Positions 16,360-25,129 are shown, counted from the stretch's first letter. The stretch is DNA of 39,147 bases from Candidatus Sumerlaeota bacterium (GCA_007132905.1 SLNR01000159.1:1-39147), one strand, 5' to 3'. Translations and numbers: made by a program. The notes: generated by a model from the sequence alone, not told the origin.

Positions 16360-17973
16360 CTATTCAGTTACAGAAATATCCATTATATTGTAGACCCAAT
16401 TATAATAAGGGCCTAATTCCAATCCCTCAATATTGGTTCGAACTGCCCAGAGCTGCTCGGGAATAGCCATAAATATATAAGGCAGCTCTTCATTAGCAAT
16501 AACCGCCCACTCTTTTAACAGTTCAGCCCGTGCCTCTTGATCATATTCCTGCCTTTGCAGTTCGAAAATTTCGTAAGCTCTTTCATGGGTGAACTGACCC
16601 GCATTAAATCCGCCCGGAGCTTTTTGATCCTCTCCGAAGATTCCAGTTGGGTCAGGGTCGATAGCTAAACTCCAACCCATATTCCACATCTCAAAATCTT
16701 GCTCGTCAAATACTTTGGTAGCAACCGAGTTGAAATCAAGCAGTTCACTGTTTAGCTCAACGCCGATCTCGCGCCAGTTATCCGTTGCCAAAGCAATCAA
16801 ATTTTGCGGCCAATCAACTTCCGTATAAGCTGTCCAAGTTATTGATAGCTTCTCTCCATCTTTGTAGCGATAGCCATCATCTTCCATTTCCCAACCGGCT
16901 TCATCAAGGAGCTCGTTTGCCCTATCCGGATCATACTCATAAAGGTTGAGCTCCTCTGTCCCTGGAAAAGCCCAAGATACGGGAGAAATTGGTCCGTGGC
17001 ACACTTCTGCTAATCCTTCGTATTGGTTTTCAATAAACTCTTGCCTGTTCAAACCATATGCCAATGCCTGTCTTACTGTTTTATCCTCTAATTGGGGAAT
17101 CGTCAAATTCATTCCTATGTAGTTGTAGTTATTGCCGACAAAACGCTGCACATCCGCGCTTTCGGCATCATTAATCGCATTGTAATTATCCGCGCTGGCA
17201 GTAACCTGTGCAAGATGAATGTCACCGGCATCCACAGCCGCTATCTTCGTCTCATCCGGCACGATTTTAATGATGACACTTTCGATATTCGCCACTCCAT
17301 CGTAATAGTCATCATTACGTACGAGTTCACAGTACTGATCAGGCACATATTCGACAAAAACAAAAGGCCCTGAACCCATAGGTTCACTATTTAGTGCCTT
17401 CAATTCAGAATAGTCGTCAAATGCATAATAGTCTTCACTCAAAATCCCTGGCGCGAAATCATAAATTTTAGCTACATTAGGCTCTTTGATTGTGAAGCTG
17501 ATTGTGTAATCATCTTCTACCACAATCCCGCTTATGTGATCTTCTGTTCCGTCTCTAAACTCATCAACCCCGACAATATCATCAACCCAATAAGTTCGAG
17601 CGCCATCATACTCTGGGTGTGCCACGCATTCATACGTAAAGCGAACATCTTCCGCAGTCAAAGGCGTCCCGTCGGAAAAAGTTGCGTCTTCCCTCAGCAT
17701 AAATGTGTAAGTTAAATTGTCTTCGGACACTTCCCAATCTTCCGCCACATCGGGAACCGGTGTGCCTTCAGGGTCATTGGTGACCAAACCACTGAAAATC
17801 AAATCCACAACGTAGCCGTCATACACATCATTGTAGAAAATCGGATTGAACACACCATTGAGACTGCTTTCCCCTACGATCAGCGTTCCCCCCACCTGTT
17901 GGGCAGGACCACAACCTGCAGCCAAACTTAAAACCATCATGACCGCTAGCATAAGTGCTATCTTTTTCGACAT
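16360..17973 (-). CDS. peptide ABC transporter substrate-binding lipoprotein (SBP_bac_5)
   Basis: A 537-residue extracellular solute-binding protein of family 5 (OppA/DppA class). It starts with a basic and hydrophobic signal peptide and a lipobox LAAGC, with Cys21 as the likely acylated residue, so it is tethered outside the membrane. Body landmarks include EDWEVSEDNLTYTF (about 80-95), LREDATFSDGTPLTAEDV and VRQALAYGLNRQEF, all typical of SBP_bac_5. The protein is unusually acidic, which can point to a saline or alkaline habitat, though one protein proves little. The ATG has AAGGGGG upstream. It is the first gene of the importer operon. Peptide specificity is not predictable; nickel or other ligands are known in relatives. 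Confidence 0.88.
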   Translation of the reverse strand: MSKKIALMLAVMMVLSLAAGCGPAQQVGGTLIVGESSLNGVFNPIFYNDVYDGYVVDLIFSGLVTNDPEGTPVPDVAEDWEVSEDNLTYTFMLREDATFSDGTPLTAEDVRFTYECVAHPEYDGARTYWVDDIVGVDEFRDGTEDHISGIVVEDDYTISFTIKEPNVAKIYDFAPGILSEDYYAFDDYSELKALNSEPMGSGPFVFVEYVPDQYCELVRNDDYYDGVANIESVIIKIVPDETKIAAVDAGDIHLAQVTASADNYNAINDAESADVQRFVGNNYNYIGMNLTIPQLEDKTVRQALAYGLNRQEFIENQYEGLAEVCHGPISPVSWAFPGTEELNLYEYDPDRANELLDEAGWEMEDDGYRYKDGEKLSITWTAYTEVDWPQNLIALATDNWREIGVELNSELLDFNSVATKVFDEQDFEMWNMGWSLAIDPDPTGIFGEDQKAPGGFNAGQFTHERAYEIFELQRQEYDQEARAELLKEWAVIANEELPYIFMAIPEQLWAVRTNIEGLELGPYYNWVYNIMDISVTE

Positions 17974-18200
17974 CTGCGTACCCCCTTATTCAAAATTTAC
18001 CTGCTGTATCCTAAAGAAAGTTGAGACAATTAAATTGAACACCTCCTTGTTTTCAGAATATTTTGATGTCTTGAGAGCATTTCTACAACAGATTATATTT
18101 TCCTTTAAAATCAATTAAATTTCGCCCATTCTCATTCTTTTTGAGTCTTTTATAAAATATGTTTTGTACATTAGAAATTATTTAAAATTGGCTATAAAAA

Positions 18201-18275
<75 letters not shown>

Positions 18276-18280
18276 ACTGC

Positions 18281-18370
18281 TGGTGCCGGGAACCGGATTT
18301 GAACCGGTACGAGTTCTTGAACTCGAGGGATTTTAAGTCCCTTGCGTCTGCCAAATTCCGCCATCCCGGC
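18281..18370 (-). tRNA. tRNA-Leu (UAA)
   Basis: A class II tRNA of 90 bases with a long variable arm (CTCGAGTTCAAGAACTCG-like). Acceptor GCCGGGA/TCCCGGC, anticodon loop CTTAAAA with anticodon TAA, encoded CCA. First of the two-tRNA unit, directly after the promoter at 18391-18419. Confidence 0.95.
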
Positions 18371-18390
18371 ATAAGCTATTTCTCTGACCC

Positions 18391-18419
18391 ATTATACAAT
18401 AGTTTACCTTTGAAATCAA
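18391..18419 (-). promoter_or_regulatory. promoter of the tRNA-Leu/tRNA-Val unit
   Basis: On the minus strand TTGATT (18414-18419) and TATAAT (18391-18396) are separated by exactly 17 bases. The tRNA-Leu gene begins 20 bases past the -10. Confidence 0.8.
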
Positions 18420-18453
18420 GGGTTGTTCATTAAGGCAGATCGCTCCATTTGCA

Positions 18454-19503
18454 CTAGAAGTCTTTATCTATCTCCTTCACTTCATCCAGAAGGAGATCAA
18501 CAGCTGTTGCAGCAATATCAGGATTGATCTCAAAACCCATTCCGTTTCGGTGCAGCCTTGCTGCCTCGAGCAAAGTAGTTCCTGCTCCTAAAAAGGGATC
18601 TAATACCGTTTCTCCAATAAAACTATAAGCCTTGATGATACGCCCCGGTAGCTCTCTAGGAAAAGGAGCGATGTGTTTTCGCCCGTCACCGCTTTTTTCC
18701 GGTTTCATTAACCATACATCGCTCTTTTTAATTTCTAGCCAAAAATCTTTCTCTAAACGTGAGCGTTCCCTGCTTTCAGAAGTTATGTGATTATACTTTT
18801 TAAAACCCGGTCTTTCTGGTTTGTTGAATTCAACTATAAACTCATGCATATTATTGAGCAAAATACCGCCCGGATAAGGATACGTGCCAAAATGAGCCCT
18901 TACTCCATTTGTTTTGTGCCAAATAATATCCCTTTTAAAGATAAATCCGATTTCTTCACACAAATCAATGCTTCTCCCAACTAAATTGAGACTTCGATAA
19001 GAAGACTTATCTTTAATAGGCAGATTCATAATATTAAGGAAAAACTTCCTCCCCGGCTGCAAAACACGATACACTTCCTGCCATACTTCTTTGATTTTAT
19101 CGTACCATTCATCCAACACGTGAATATTCCCCAAATCCCCTTCCTTATTTTTCCCGGAATACATTTTCGTATTGAAGTAAGGCGGTGAAGTAATCACAAG
19201 GTGTACGGAGTCGTCTTCAAGCTGAGACATGTTCTGTGCATTATCAATGTAAATTGATTGTTTTGTCTCTTTAGTTTGTATGTTTATCGGTGCAGTTTCT
19301 GTTTTTTCTTCATCGCCATCAGAACATTTAGCTTCTTTGAGCTCTTTGGCTCCGCTTAAAGTGAAGCGATATTGTCCGCTTGGGGATTTAACAGCCGCTA
19401 TTTCGCCTGTCTTTAATAGTTTATGGACATCTTTTACTGATACACCCAAATACTTAGCCACCTCAATTGCCGAAAGATAAGACCTGTCTTCATAATCCCC
19501 CAT
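18454..19503 (-). CDS. DNA methyltransferase with N-terminal excisionase/MerR-type HTH
   Basis: A 349-residue protein with two parts. Residues about 6-52 (YLSAIEVAKYLGVSVKDVHK ... SPSGQYRF) form an excisionase-like winged helix of the kind used to read DNA. Residues about 85-345 form an S-adenosylmethionine-dependent amino-methyltransferase: catalytic TSPPY at 105-109 and the SAM-binding DPFLGAGTT at 302-310. This motif order suits the beta-class N4-cytosine/N6-adenine enzymes. No restriction endonuclease gene is adjacent, so it appears to be an orphan methylase, perhaps regulatory. ATG at 19503 is preferred, since the upstream GTG at 19512 overlaps the ribosome-site-like AAGGCGG. The target site is unknown. 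Confidence 0.85.
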   Translation of the reverse strand: MGDYEDRSYLSAIEVAKYLGVSVKDVHKLLKTGEIAAVKSPSGQYRFTLSGAKELKEAKCSDGDEEKTETAPINIQTKETKQSIYIDNAQNMSQLEDDSVHLVITSPPYFNTKMYSGKNKEGDLGNIHVLDEWYDKIKEVWQEVYRVLQPGRKFFLNIMNLPIKDKSSYRSLNLVGRSIDLCEEIGFIFKRDIIWHKTNGVRAHFGTYPYPGGILLNNMHEFIVEFNKPERPGFKKYNHITSESRERSRLEKDFWLEIKKSDVWLMKPEKSGDGRKHIAPFPRELPGRIIKAYSFIGETVLDPFLGAGTTLLEAARLHRNGMGFEINPDIAATAVDLLLDEVKEIDKDF

Positions 19504-20063
19504 GTCTTTCACCGCCTTTTAAACAATCGACCAGAAAAATCTCTTTTTATATAGATAAGCCTGCTGCTAACTAACTAAATTTATACACACAGTCATCTTT
19601 TCCCTGCACTTTTTTATTTCTTTTTGATTGTGTTGTTTTTGATGCCTCTTTGCAATATCCACTTCAACAGTTATTGTTGATTCTATGACTTGATTAACTT
19701 TCTGATTTTAGTTACACTTCATCCCAGGTACCTCTTTTGCTATTTCAAGGGTCGATCAACCTCGATACCTCGCATACTAGCAGGGGGTACTCTTTTTTTT
19801 TCAAATCCATTTTCAATCACCGCAGGAAAGCTCCTTTCTAAATTTCTCAGCTTTATCCTTCTGGTCCTTCCTGTGTTAATTAAATTTCCCCACCTTAAAC
19901 GACATAGGTCTATATCGCAGCGCTTATTTTCTCCTTTGGTAATCCTTAGCCGTACAGACAAAACAAAACGCTCATTGATTTAGCATTTGCTTCTTCGGTT
20001 ATATCACCTTAGCATGCCTCATCTTCCTGCCGAACGCAGCATCTTCAGCATCAATGGTATCAA
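19504..20063. other. 560-base non-coding stretch
   Basis: An AT-rich gap between the methyltransferase start and the small gene at 20064. Minus-strand frames contain short stretches loosely resembling the start of IS110-type transposases (VDIAKRH near 19640, RGIEVDRPLK near 19750), but they are broken by stops and in the wrong order. No promoter or terminator that I would commit to. Confidence 0.4.
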
Positions 20064-20324
20064 CTATATCTTATATAATTCCCAAGAACAACTGTTTACA
20101 TTATACTTCATCTCATACTCTTTCGTTTTCCCATTAATAAGACTTTGGCACCGATAAATGATAATTTTATTTTCCCTTGTTTTTTCCTCTTTTCTCTCTA
20201 TTATCCGCTTCACACTCACTACTTCACTTGTTCCATTTTCTAATACGCGGTATCGATATGGATATACCGCCCCACTTTCTGTGTAAAGGCCGATCATTTC
20301 CACTGATTTCTGCAAGATTTTCAT
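20064..20324 (-). CDS. small conserved-looking protein next to dinB (DUF6504-like)
   Basis: An 86-residue protein rich in beta-strand-like alternation, with PYRYRVLENGTSEVVSVKRI in the first half and a C-terminal CSWELYKI. The pattern (short N-terminus, an aromatic/basic strand, V-x-R-I, YRC, and a final W-x-L) resembles the small DUF6504-type proteins that sit beside dinB in many Gram-positives; I assign this from memory of the pattern, not from a search. Its ATG shares one base with the stop of a 16-codon ORF (TGATG), and it has no good ribosome site of its own, so translation probably depends on that upstream ORF. A damage-tolerance accessory role is inference from context. Confidence 0.6.
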   Translation of the reverse strand: MKILQKSVEMIGLYTESGAVYPYRYRVLENGTSEVVSVKRIIERKEEKTRENKIIIYRCQSLINGKTKEYEMKYNVNSCSWELYKI

Positions 20325-20374
20325 CACTCGTTAGGCAGATTTTCAACAGTGAGTTCAAATACATTTAAAAACAT
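20324..20374 (-). CDS. 16-residue mini-ORF coupled to the dinB-neighbour gene
   Basis: ATG at 20372-20374 is preceded by GGGGAGGTGGAGG, one of the strongest ribosome sites in the window, and encodes MFLNVFELTVENLPNE. Its TGA overlaps the next ATG as TGATG. This geometry is typical of translational coupling or a leader peptide. It might instead be the degraded remainder of a longer gene; no family is recognised. Confidence 0.5.
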   Translation of the reverse strand: MFLNVFELTVENLPNE

Positions 20375-20496
20375 GCCTCCACCTCCCCTGCCAACTTTTG
20401 GTTTTTCGTCTGCCTTTCTATTGAGTTGCACACTAAAAAAAGCTGCCTCCGCTACTTTCCAACCAGAAGAACCGTATCTTACTCATAATCAGCTAT

Positions 20497-21798
20497 CTAT
20501 AAAACACTAGACATCATTGGATAGTCTTCTTCTGTGGTTCCTCCGCTCATCGGTTTTATATCCGCATGTAAAAAGCACGATCTGATAAGAACTTTTGATC
20601 CATATCTTTTTCTAATTTGATCTACCACCTGATCCATTTTTGTTTTTTTTTCCAGTGCCCCATCATGTATGGTTAACTGCTGGAAATCACTACTGCATAG
20701 CTCGCTTAGACGAATTCCGAGATGGCGCAGTGGCTCTTGCTTCCAAGCTTCTTCAAACAACTGCACTGCCCCCTGATAAATAACGTCCGTACAATTGGTT
20801 GGCAGCTCTAGTCTTTTTTGATGGGAATATGAATCTAACTCATCTGTTTTCAAAGAAACCGTCAACACTTCTCCCAACAAATCTGTCTGCCGCAAGCGGG
20901 CAGACACTTTTTCTGCGAGAGAAAGCAGCACTAAGTGAGCTTTTCGTGATTCACAAATATCAAAAGGAATTGTGGTGGAATTGCCCACCCCTTTGATAGG
21001 GATTACATCACCTTTCACTGGGGAGCATTCAATGCCATTGGCGTAATTCCAAATCATGACGCCGTGGCTTTTTAACCAGGGCTTTATCAAAGATTTATCA
21101 TATCTTGCTAAGTCCCTGATGGTGAAAATCCCCCGTTCGTGCAGCTTTTTTGCGGTAGCCCTTCCCACCATGAAAAGCTCTTCTACGGGTAAACACCACA
21201 TTTTATCCGGAACCTCTTCTGGAAAAAGCGTATGTATTTTATCCGGTTTTTTCAGTTCCGAAGCCATTTTTGCCAATAATTTATTAGTGGATATGCCAAT
21301 ATTTACAGTAAAACCTAACTCTGCAAAAATACGTTTTTTGATCTTATGCGCAGTCGTAATTGGATCGGGAAAATGATCTTTCATCCCCTTGTAATCTAGA
21401 AAGCATTCGTCAATGGAATACTGCTGGATTTGAGGCGAATACTCTTTTAAAACCTCTATCATTGCTTCACTGCATTCTTTGTACAAGGTATAGCGCGGCT
21501 TAACTACCATCAAATCCGGACATTTATGGAGCGCAGCGCCAACAGCTTCTCCTGTCTTGATGCCAAATTTTTTTGCCGGTATTGATTTTGCTAAGACGAT
21601 ACCGCGCCTTTCAGCCGGGTTCCCCCCTACAATCGAAGGAATATTGCGCAAGTCGAGTGGGTCCCCGTGCTGAATTCGGTAGGCTGCTTCCCATGACAAA
21701 TAAGCCGAATTAACATCAATGTGAAAAACAATTCCTTGCTTTTTAGCCTTACCGTTAGCGTGAAGATTCCTCTCTCCTGCTCTTTCATTACTGCACAT
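20497..21798 (-). CDS. dinB: DNA polymerase IV (Y-family translesion polymerase)
   Basis: A 433-residue Y-family polymerase that copies past damaged bases with low fidelity. The palm carries the catalytic acidic residues: D28 in FHIDVNSAYLSWEA and D130-E131 in YSIDECFLDY. The thumb helix-hairpin region (LHERGIFTIRDLARY) and the C-terminal little-finger domain follow. No clear beta-clamp-binding pentapeptide was picked out at the C-terminus. The start at 21798 is set by AGGAGG seven bases upstream; the frame runs open to 21918, but that part covers the promoter. A LexA box lies inside the promoter, so SOS control is expected. The two small ORFs downstream may be cotranscribed. Confidence 0.92.
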   Translation of the reverse strand: MCSNERAGERNLHANGKAKKQGIVFHIDVNSAYLSWEAAYRIQHGDPLDLRNIPSIVGGNPAERRGIVLAKSIPAKKFGIKTGEAVGAALHKCPDLMVVKPRYTLYKECSEAMIEVLKEYSPQIQQYSIDECFLDYKGMKDHFPDPITTAHKIKKRIFAELGFTVNIGISTNKLLAKMASELKKPDKIHTLFPEEVPDKMWCLPVEELFMVGRATAKKLHERGIFTIRDLARYDKSLIKPWLKSHGVMIWNYANGIECSPVKGDVIPIKGVGNSTTIPFDICESRKAHLVLLSLAEKVSARLRQTDLLGEVLTVSLKTDELDSYSHQKRLELPTNCTDVIYQGAVQLFEEAWKQEPLRHLGIRLSELCSSDFQQLTIHDGALEKKTKMDQVVDQIRKRYGSKVLIRSCFLHADIKPMSGGTTEEDYPMMSSVL

Positions 21799-21880
21799 TC
21801 CTCTGCCTCCTTTGGCCATTCTATGCCTGCCTGGGACTTTTTCTTTTCCTGCTGCAGACTGTCTTGGCGAGCGTACTTTT

Positions 21881-21909
21881 ATTATATCACCGAACATATG
21901 TTCTGGCAA
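21881..21909 (-). promoter_or_regulatory. dinB promoter
   Basis: On the minus strand TTGCCA (21904-21909) and a perfect TATAAT (21881-21886) are separated by 17 bases. The start codon is 83 bases past the -10. The LexA box occupies the spacer. Confidence 0.85.
21891..21904. promoter_or_regulatory. LexA (DinR) SOS box overlapping the dinB promoter spacer
   Basis: CGAACATATGTTCT matches 13 of 14 positions of the Bacillus-type SOS consensus CGAACRNRYGTTYC. Sitting between -35 and -10, LexA binding would block RNA polymerase; the gene should be induced when RecA triggers LexA cleavage after DNA damage. Confidence 0.85.
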
Positions 21910-22005
21910 TAACAGCATTCACCTTTCCCTCATGTATGCCAACGACCTAATTTATGAATGTAAACCCCTCCAACTCGCAGGCGACCGTATTTTAGGCAAT
22001 CGCTA

Positions 22006-22035
22006 TTGACAAGATTATCGTTTCTATATTAGTAT
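22006..22035 (+). promoter_or_regulatory. tyrS promoter
   Basis: A consensus -35 TTGACA (22006-22011) is followed after 18 bases by TAGTAT, a moderate -10. It sits just before the T-box leader. The exact -10 is uncertain because the stretch is rich in TATA. Confidence 0.5.
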
Positions 22036-22059
22036 ATAAAATAACCTCATACATCATTC

Positions 22060-22295
22060 GTGTAATGAAAAAGGAAGTAGCATCGCGCGGTGACAATGCA
22101 GAAAGCAGATTGGCCGATGCGAAATCTGCCGGATGCGTGATGTGAATTACACTCTGGAGCACCGATGGCCAAACCATCGCGGTTTCCGACCGTTACTGCG
22201 GAAAAGAGGCTCTCCCATTATTACTAGCGGAGTGTAAACTAAGGTGGTACCACGATCGCTCGTCCTTAACAGATGGCGGTCTTATTTTATATCCG
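22060..22295 (+). promoter_or_regulatory. T-box riboswitch (tyrosine) upstream of tyrS
   Basis: The conserved T-box AAACTAAGGTGGTACCACG lies at 22236-22254; its TGGT bulge would pair with an ACCA tRNA end. Upstream, Stem I contains GTGAATTACACTCT, giving a UAC tyrosine specifier at 22148-22150. The weak stem GATCGC/GCGGTC followed by TTATTTTA near 22254-22290 can serve as the terminator. Uncharged tRNA-Tyr should favour read-through into tyrS. Confidence 0.92.
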
Positions 22296-22310
22296 GGAGG
22301 AGATAAACCC

Positions 22311-23540
22311 ATGCAAAATGTGTATGATGTTTTGAACGAAAGGGGATATATCGAACAAGCAACCGCAGAAGAAGAAATACGGGAGCTTTTGGGTCAGGAA
22401 TCTGTTAGTTTCTATATTGGCTTTGATCCCACCGCAGACAGCCTTCATGTGGGGCATTTCATTCAAGTGATGGTTATGATGCATATGCAAAAAGCAGGAC
22501 ATAGGCCCATCGCCCTCCTTGGCGGCGGAACTGCCATGGTAGGTGACCCTTCTGGCAAATCAGATATGCGAAAAATGCTCACCGAAGAACAAATTGAAAA
22601 GAACGCCCAGTCATTTAAAAAACAGTTCTCAAAATTCATTGAATTTGGTAAAGACAAAGCTCTTATGGTTAACAATGGAGACTGGCTGCTAGGTCTAAAT
22701 TACATAGAATTTTTAAGAACTATAGGCGTTCATTTCAATGTAAATAGAATGTTGTCTGCCGAATGTTTTAAGAATCGCATGGAAACCGGCCTTACTTTTC
22801 TCGAATTCAATTATATGATTATGCAAGCATATGATTTTTTAGAACTGTATCGCAAACACAACTGCAAACTGCAGCTTGGTGGCAATGATCAGTGGTCGAA
22901 CATTATTGCCGGTGCTGAGCTCGTTCGCAAAGTTGAAGCTAAGCCGGCATATGGATTAACCTTCCGACTTTTGACTACTAGCGAAGGTAAAAAAATGGGG
23001 AAGACGGAATCCGGTGCTCTTTGGCTTGACGCCAATAAAACTCCCCCCTATGACTTTTACCAATACTGGCGAAATGTAGATGATCGGGACGTCGAAAATT
23101 GCCTTGCGCTGTTGACTTTCCTTCCGATGGAAGAAGTTTACAGATTAGGAGCTTTGGAAGGTTCATCAATCAACAAAGCTAAAGAAACATTAGCTTATGA
23201 AGTGACAAAAATGGTTCACGGGGAACAAGAAGCAGAAAAAGCTCAAACAGCGGCTCGCGCGCTTTTTACAAAAGACTCTGAATCTGAAGATATCCCCTTC
23301 ACTAGCATTTCTCGAAAACAACTAGAAGAAGGTATAGATATCGTTTCTGTTCTATTAGAAACCGGACTCGCCTCTTCAAAAAGCGAAGGGCGCCGGTTGA
23401 TCCAGCAAGGAGGAATCTATGTAGATGAAAATCGTGTCGACGATGCCGAGTTTATATTTGGTCTAGACACCCTTCAAGACGGAAAAATTTTAATCCGAAA
23501 AGGCAAAAAGACATATCATCAAATTCGACTCCATGGATAA
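22311..23540 (+). CDS. tyrS: tyrosyl-tRNA synthetase
   Basis: A 409-residue class I synthetase that charges tRNA-Tyr. The HIGH-type motif is HVGH at 46-49 and the KMSKS-type motif is KMGKT at 228-232. GGNDQWSNI near 190-198 is the tyrosine/ATP pocket, and an S4-type RNA-binding domain covers about 340-405. KMGKT and length fit the TyrZ-like branch of bacterial TyrRS. ATG start with GGGAGGAG upstream. It has its own promoter, T-box and terminator, so it stands as a single-gene unit. Confidence 0.95.
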   Translation: MQNVYDVLNERGYIEQATAEEEIRELLGQESVSFYIGFDPTADSLHVGHFIQVMVMMHMQKAGHRPIALLGGGTAMVGDPSGKSDMRKMLTEEQIEKNAQSFKKQFSKFIEFGKDKALMVNNGDWLLGLNYIEFLRTIGVHFNVNRMLSAECFKNRMETGLTFLEFNYMIMQAYDFLELYRKHNCKLQLGGNDQWSNIIAGAELVRKVEAKPAYGLTFRLLTTSEGKKMGKTESGALWLDANKTPPYDFYQYWRNVDDRDVENCLALLTFLPMEEVYRLGALEGSSINKAKETLAYEVTKMVHGEQEAEKAQTAARALFTKDSESEDIPFTSISRKQLEEGIDIVSVLLETGLASSKSEGRRLIQQGGIYVDENRVDDAEFIFGLDTLQDGKILIRKGKKTYHQIRLHG

Positions 23541-23571
23541 AAAGCTACCGGTTAAATCCGGCAGCTTTTTT
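23539..23571 (+). terminator. rho-independent terminator of tyrS
   Basis: AAAAGCTACCGG and CCGGCAGCTTTT pair with a single A-C mismatch around TTAAAT, directly after the stop codon, followed by TTTTTT. Confidence 0.88.
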
Positions 23572-23611
23572 ACTATCCATTAATTCCCTTGAAGTCGTCT
23601 GTTTCCCATAA

Positions 23612-23738
23612 AAAACTGGTCAAAAGCAGGCACCTCATACTTTTATCTGCAGGAACCATTCTCACGGCCAAAATTCCTGCCCGGATTGCAAAAAATACCT
23701 GAGCAAAAGTAGCCACCTAGCCAACAAGGATTAAATTA
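23612..23738 (+). pseudogene. possible fragment of a YgbA-like (PF11756) protein
   Basis: One frame without a start codon reads KTGQKQAPHTFICRNHSH, then GQNSCPDCKKYLSKS, and ends at TAA. The C-R-x-H-x-H ... C-P-x-C pattern resembles the N-terminal half of the small 'nitrous oxide-stimulated promoter' (YgbA) family, but the second cysteine half (CPIHCY) is missing. No ribosome site. It may be a decayed gene; chance resemblance is possible. The rest of the 23572-23864 gap shows no gene. Confidence 0.25.
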
Positions 23739-23864
23739 ATAGGCGCTTTCGATGATCTTTCAACTGAAGAATCCAACCTCTCCTCGGGGCCTGAACATTT
23801 CGAATTAAGACAAGCTATATCCCCTTTCAGATTTAGCTATTCCTAAAAAGAGGAGAGGTTCGTT

Positions 23865-24995
23865 ATGAAAGAAGTTCTTGTCTCCCGGACCAAAAAAACA
23901 GAACGTATTGTTTCTATTGACGCTTTCCGTGGCTTCATAATGATCCTGATGGCGCTAGACCACGCCAACAGCTTTTTGTCCTTTGGCGGATCTTACGAAT
24001 TCTGGGGAGGCCCTTGGCCTTCAATTGAAAGCAACGCCGCTTTTTTAACCCGATTTATTACTCACATATGCGCCCCCGGTTTCTTTTTCTTGATGGGAAT
24101 TAGCATGATCTATCTCTTCCATTCACGAAAAAATTTAAATTGGACCGATAATCGTATCAGGAGATATTTCCTAATACGCGGATTTATTGTAATCGGAGTA
24201 CACTTCGCGTTGAGCGGTTTTTTAGCCGTTCCTTCCTTTATTAGAGGACAGTTCGGGATCGTTTTCAACGTGCTCTTCATCCTCGGTATCGCCATGATTA
24301 TTAACTCTTTTCTTCTCCGCAAAAAGCCTTTGTCGTTGTTCTTGTTATCGGGTCTGTTTTTGTTGATTCCGGTAGTCGTTCTTAATGAGCTTATTCAATA
24401 CAGTCAACCGCTCAACCCAATTTTTCAGCTTCTTTTTGCCCCGGGCGATATGGGGCCTCATACCGTTTTCTATACTTTGTTTCCCTGGATAGGATTTTGC
24501 ACACTTGGAATAGGTTTTGGCAAAATACTTGCCAATAACCGAAGACTCGCATTTGCAAGACTCCCTCTATTTTCATCTGCTGCTTTCATTTTCTTTCTTA
24601 TACTCCGCCTTTTAGGTGGATTCGGAAATATTCGTCCTCCGGAAGATTCAGGGTGGATGGCCTTTTTGAACATGACTAAGTATCCTCCTAGCCTCACTTT
24701 TTCATTCTTTACCATGTCCATTATTACAATCTTACTCTACCTTTTCGAATCAGCCACCGCCTTTATAGAAAAGCGGGCCGGATTCCTCCTTGTTTTTGGG
24801 AGGAGCGCTCTTTTCTTCTATGTTATCCACCATATCATCTATGTCACCATGATGCTCTTAGGACTTAGAGATTTACCCATGGCGACAATGTACATTTTTT
24901 GGATTATCGGCCTAGTCGTAGCTTATCCCATGTGCAGACATTACGCTTCTTTCAAAAGAAGACAACCAACTGAATCTTTTTGGAGAATGTTTTAA
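23865..24995 (+). CDS. DUF1624/HGSNAT-like membrane acyltransferase
   Basis: A 376-residue membrane protein with about ten hydrophobic segments. It opens with RIVSIDAFRGFIMILMALDHAN (residues 13-34), the signature of the heparan-alpha-glucosaminide N-acetyltransferase-like family (PF07786, bacterial DUF1624), where R, D and H residues lie at the membrane-embedded active site. Bacterial members probably acylate an extracellular sugar or polymer; the substrate here is unknown. AAGAGGAGAGG lies seven bases before the ATG. It stands alone between tyrS and the tRNA cluster; no sugar genes are close by. Confidence 0.8.
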   Translation: MKEVLVSRTKKTERIVSIDAFRGFIMILMALDHANSFLSFGGSYEFWGGPWPSIESNAAFLTRFITHICAPGFFFLMGISMIYLFHSRKNLNWTDNRIRRYFLIRGFIVIGVHFALSGFLAVPSFIRGQFGIVFNVLFILGIAMIINSFLLRKKPLSLFLLSGLFLLIPVVVLNELIQYSQPLNPIFQLLFAPGDMGPHTVFYTLFPWIGFCTLGIGFGKILANNRRLAFARLPLFSSAAFIFFLILRLLGGFGNIRPPEDSGWMAFLNMTKYPPSLTFSFFTMSIITILLYLFESATAFIEKRAGFLLVFGRSALFFYVIHHIIYVTMMLLGLRDLPMATMYIFWIIGLVVAYPMCRHYASFKRRQPTESFWRMF

Positions 24996-25129
24996 ACCTG
25001 GTATGATAAACCAATCTGGTTCCTTGAAGCCTGGCAGATTGTTTTTATCTCTGAGCAACTTGCAGTATCGTCAAGACCAATGCTTTTGTGTAAACTATCC
25101 GGCTTACCCGGTCATAAACTCTGTCCAGC

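Noticed and set aside
17974-18060. Possible leader peptide before the binding-protein gene (AAGGAGGTG near 18040 on the minus strand)
   Set aside because: The spacing to the nearest TTG or GTG start is poor and the short reading frames show no regulatory codons; not strong enough to list.
19740-19961. 73-codon minus-strand ORF
   Set aside because: TTG start without a ribosome site, odd composition, no recognisable family; treated as non-coding, possibly transposon debris.
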